From Methanobrevibacter sp. (GTDB lineage: Archaea; Methanobacteriota; Methanobacteria; Methanobacteriales; Methanobacteriaceae), in assembly GCA_009784145.1 (NCBI GenBank), contig WRCI01000095.1:1-6559 (forward strand): a stretch of 6,559 nt of DNA. The letters run 5' to 3'. Positions within the stretch are counted from its first letter, which is position 1, and the number at the start of each line of letters is the position of its first letter. The position numbers were made by a program, and so were the translations under genes. Positions 6,331 through 6,559 of the stretch are shown here, one piece after another. A model generated the notes under the pieces. The model searched no databases. It saw nothing but the letters and a program-made list of their open reading frames with translations, and was not told the origin of the DNA.

Positions 6331-6405
6331 TCTTTTATTAAAAAACCTTTTATCAAAAAACCTTTTATCAAAAAACCTTTTATTACAAAACTTTTTATTA
6401 AAATC
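6331..6405. repeat. 15-bp tandem repeat, five copies, in the gatD-gatE spacer
   Basis: Five contiguous 15-bp units begin at 6331, 6346, 6361, 6376 and 6391. Units two and three are identical (CCTTTTATCAAAAAA) and the outer ones carry one to a few differences. The array starts 3 bp from the gatD stop codon. It fills most of the spacer between the two subunit genes and may have grown by slippage. Confidence 0.92.
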
Positions 6406-6407
6406 TA

Positions 6408-6559
6408 TTAATTTAAAAAATGCTTTATTGAAGATTTTTCAGACAATTCACCTGCTATATTAGTTTTCATTATTTTGTGAACTTCATCAAGTTTTTCACT
6501 TTGACCTAAAGCCCAGGATAGCTTAACATATGCAGTTTCAGGAGTCATGTCTCCAGCAG
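6408..6559 (-). CDS. gatD: Glu-tRNA(Gln) amidotransferase subunit D, C-terminal fragment
   Basis: Only the last 49 codons and the TAA stop are in the window; the gene continues past the right edge. The fragment begins [20 protein letters not shown] and runs through [11 protein letters not shown] to end [22 protein letters not shown] and TNIAGE are conserved at the end of GatD. GatD is the L-asparaginase-like subunit that releases ammonia from glutamine for GatE, encoded next on the same strand. The frame is too short to be obvious by length alone, but it is open to the edge and the match is clear. The catalytic residues lie outside the window. Confidence 0.92.
   Translation of the reverse strand, partial: AGDMTPETAYVKLSWALGQSEKLDEVHKIMKTNIAGELSEKSSIKHFLN

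Overview
This window is a stretch of housekeeping chromosome from a very AT-rich methanogenic archaeon. The best guess is order Methanobacteriales, probably Methanobrevibacter or a close relative. Four things support this. GMP synthase is split into separate amidotransferase and ATP-pyrophosphatase genes, which is an archaeal arrangement. The GatD/GatE type of Glu-tRNA(Gln) amidotransferase occurs only in archaea. Start sites carry short Shine-Dalgarno motifs or archaeal TATA boxes. The spacers are almost pure A and T. The genus is inferred from sequence feel; I could not run a search.

Reading from the right edge on the minus strand, the layout is as follows. The 3' end of gatD (6408-6559, cut by the window) is followed by complete gatE (4383-6275), together encoding the enzyme that makes Gln-tRNA(Gln). 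Next come a thioredoxin-reductase-like flavoprotein (3317-4240), the GMP synthase glutamine amidotransferase subunit (2239-2814), an unrecognised 85-residue acidic protein (1646-1903), and the GMP synthase ATP-pyrophosphatase subunit (160-1086). Two tiny plus-strand genes interrupt this series: 45 codons at 1355-1492 and 56 codons at 2874-3044. Both encode very hydrophobic membrane peptides. Each lies divergent to one of the GMP synthase genes and has a TATA box about 27 nt before its ATG, as expected for leaderless transcripts.

The two GMP synthase subunits act together: the amidotransferase releases ammonia from glutamine and the other subunit adenylates and aminates XMP to GMP. GatD and GatE form the second complex. 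Thioredoxin reductase supplies reducing power to thioredoxin and has no obvious functional tie to its neighbours. The spacers are wide (132-335 bp), so most genes here probably have their own promoters and do not form one tight operon.

The most unusual aspect is the spacers. Most of them hold a short tandem repeat whose unit is specific to that spacer: 12 bp nested in a 64-bp duplication (1-149), 21 bp (1201-1330), 12 and 17 bp (1537-1560, 1606-1639), 23 bp (2068-2132), 22 bp (4307-4382), TAA (6294-6314) and 15 bp (6331-6405). I see no CRISPR array, mobile element, tRNA, rRNA or defence system, and no convincing new multi-gene system. The best leads are the paired small membrane genes and the repeat-loaded promoters.
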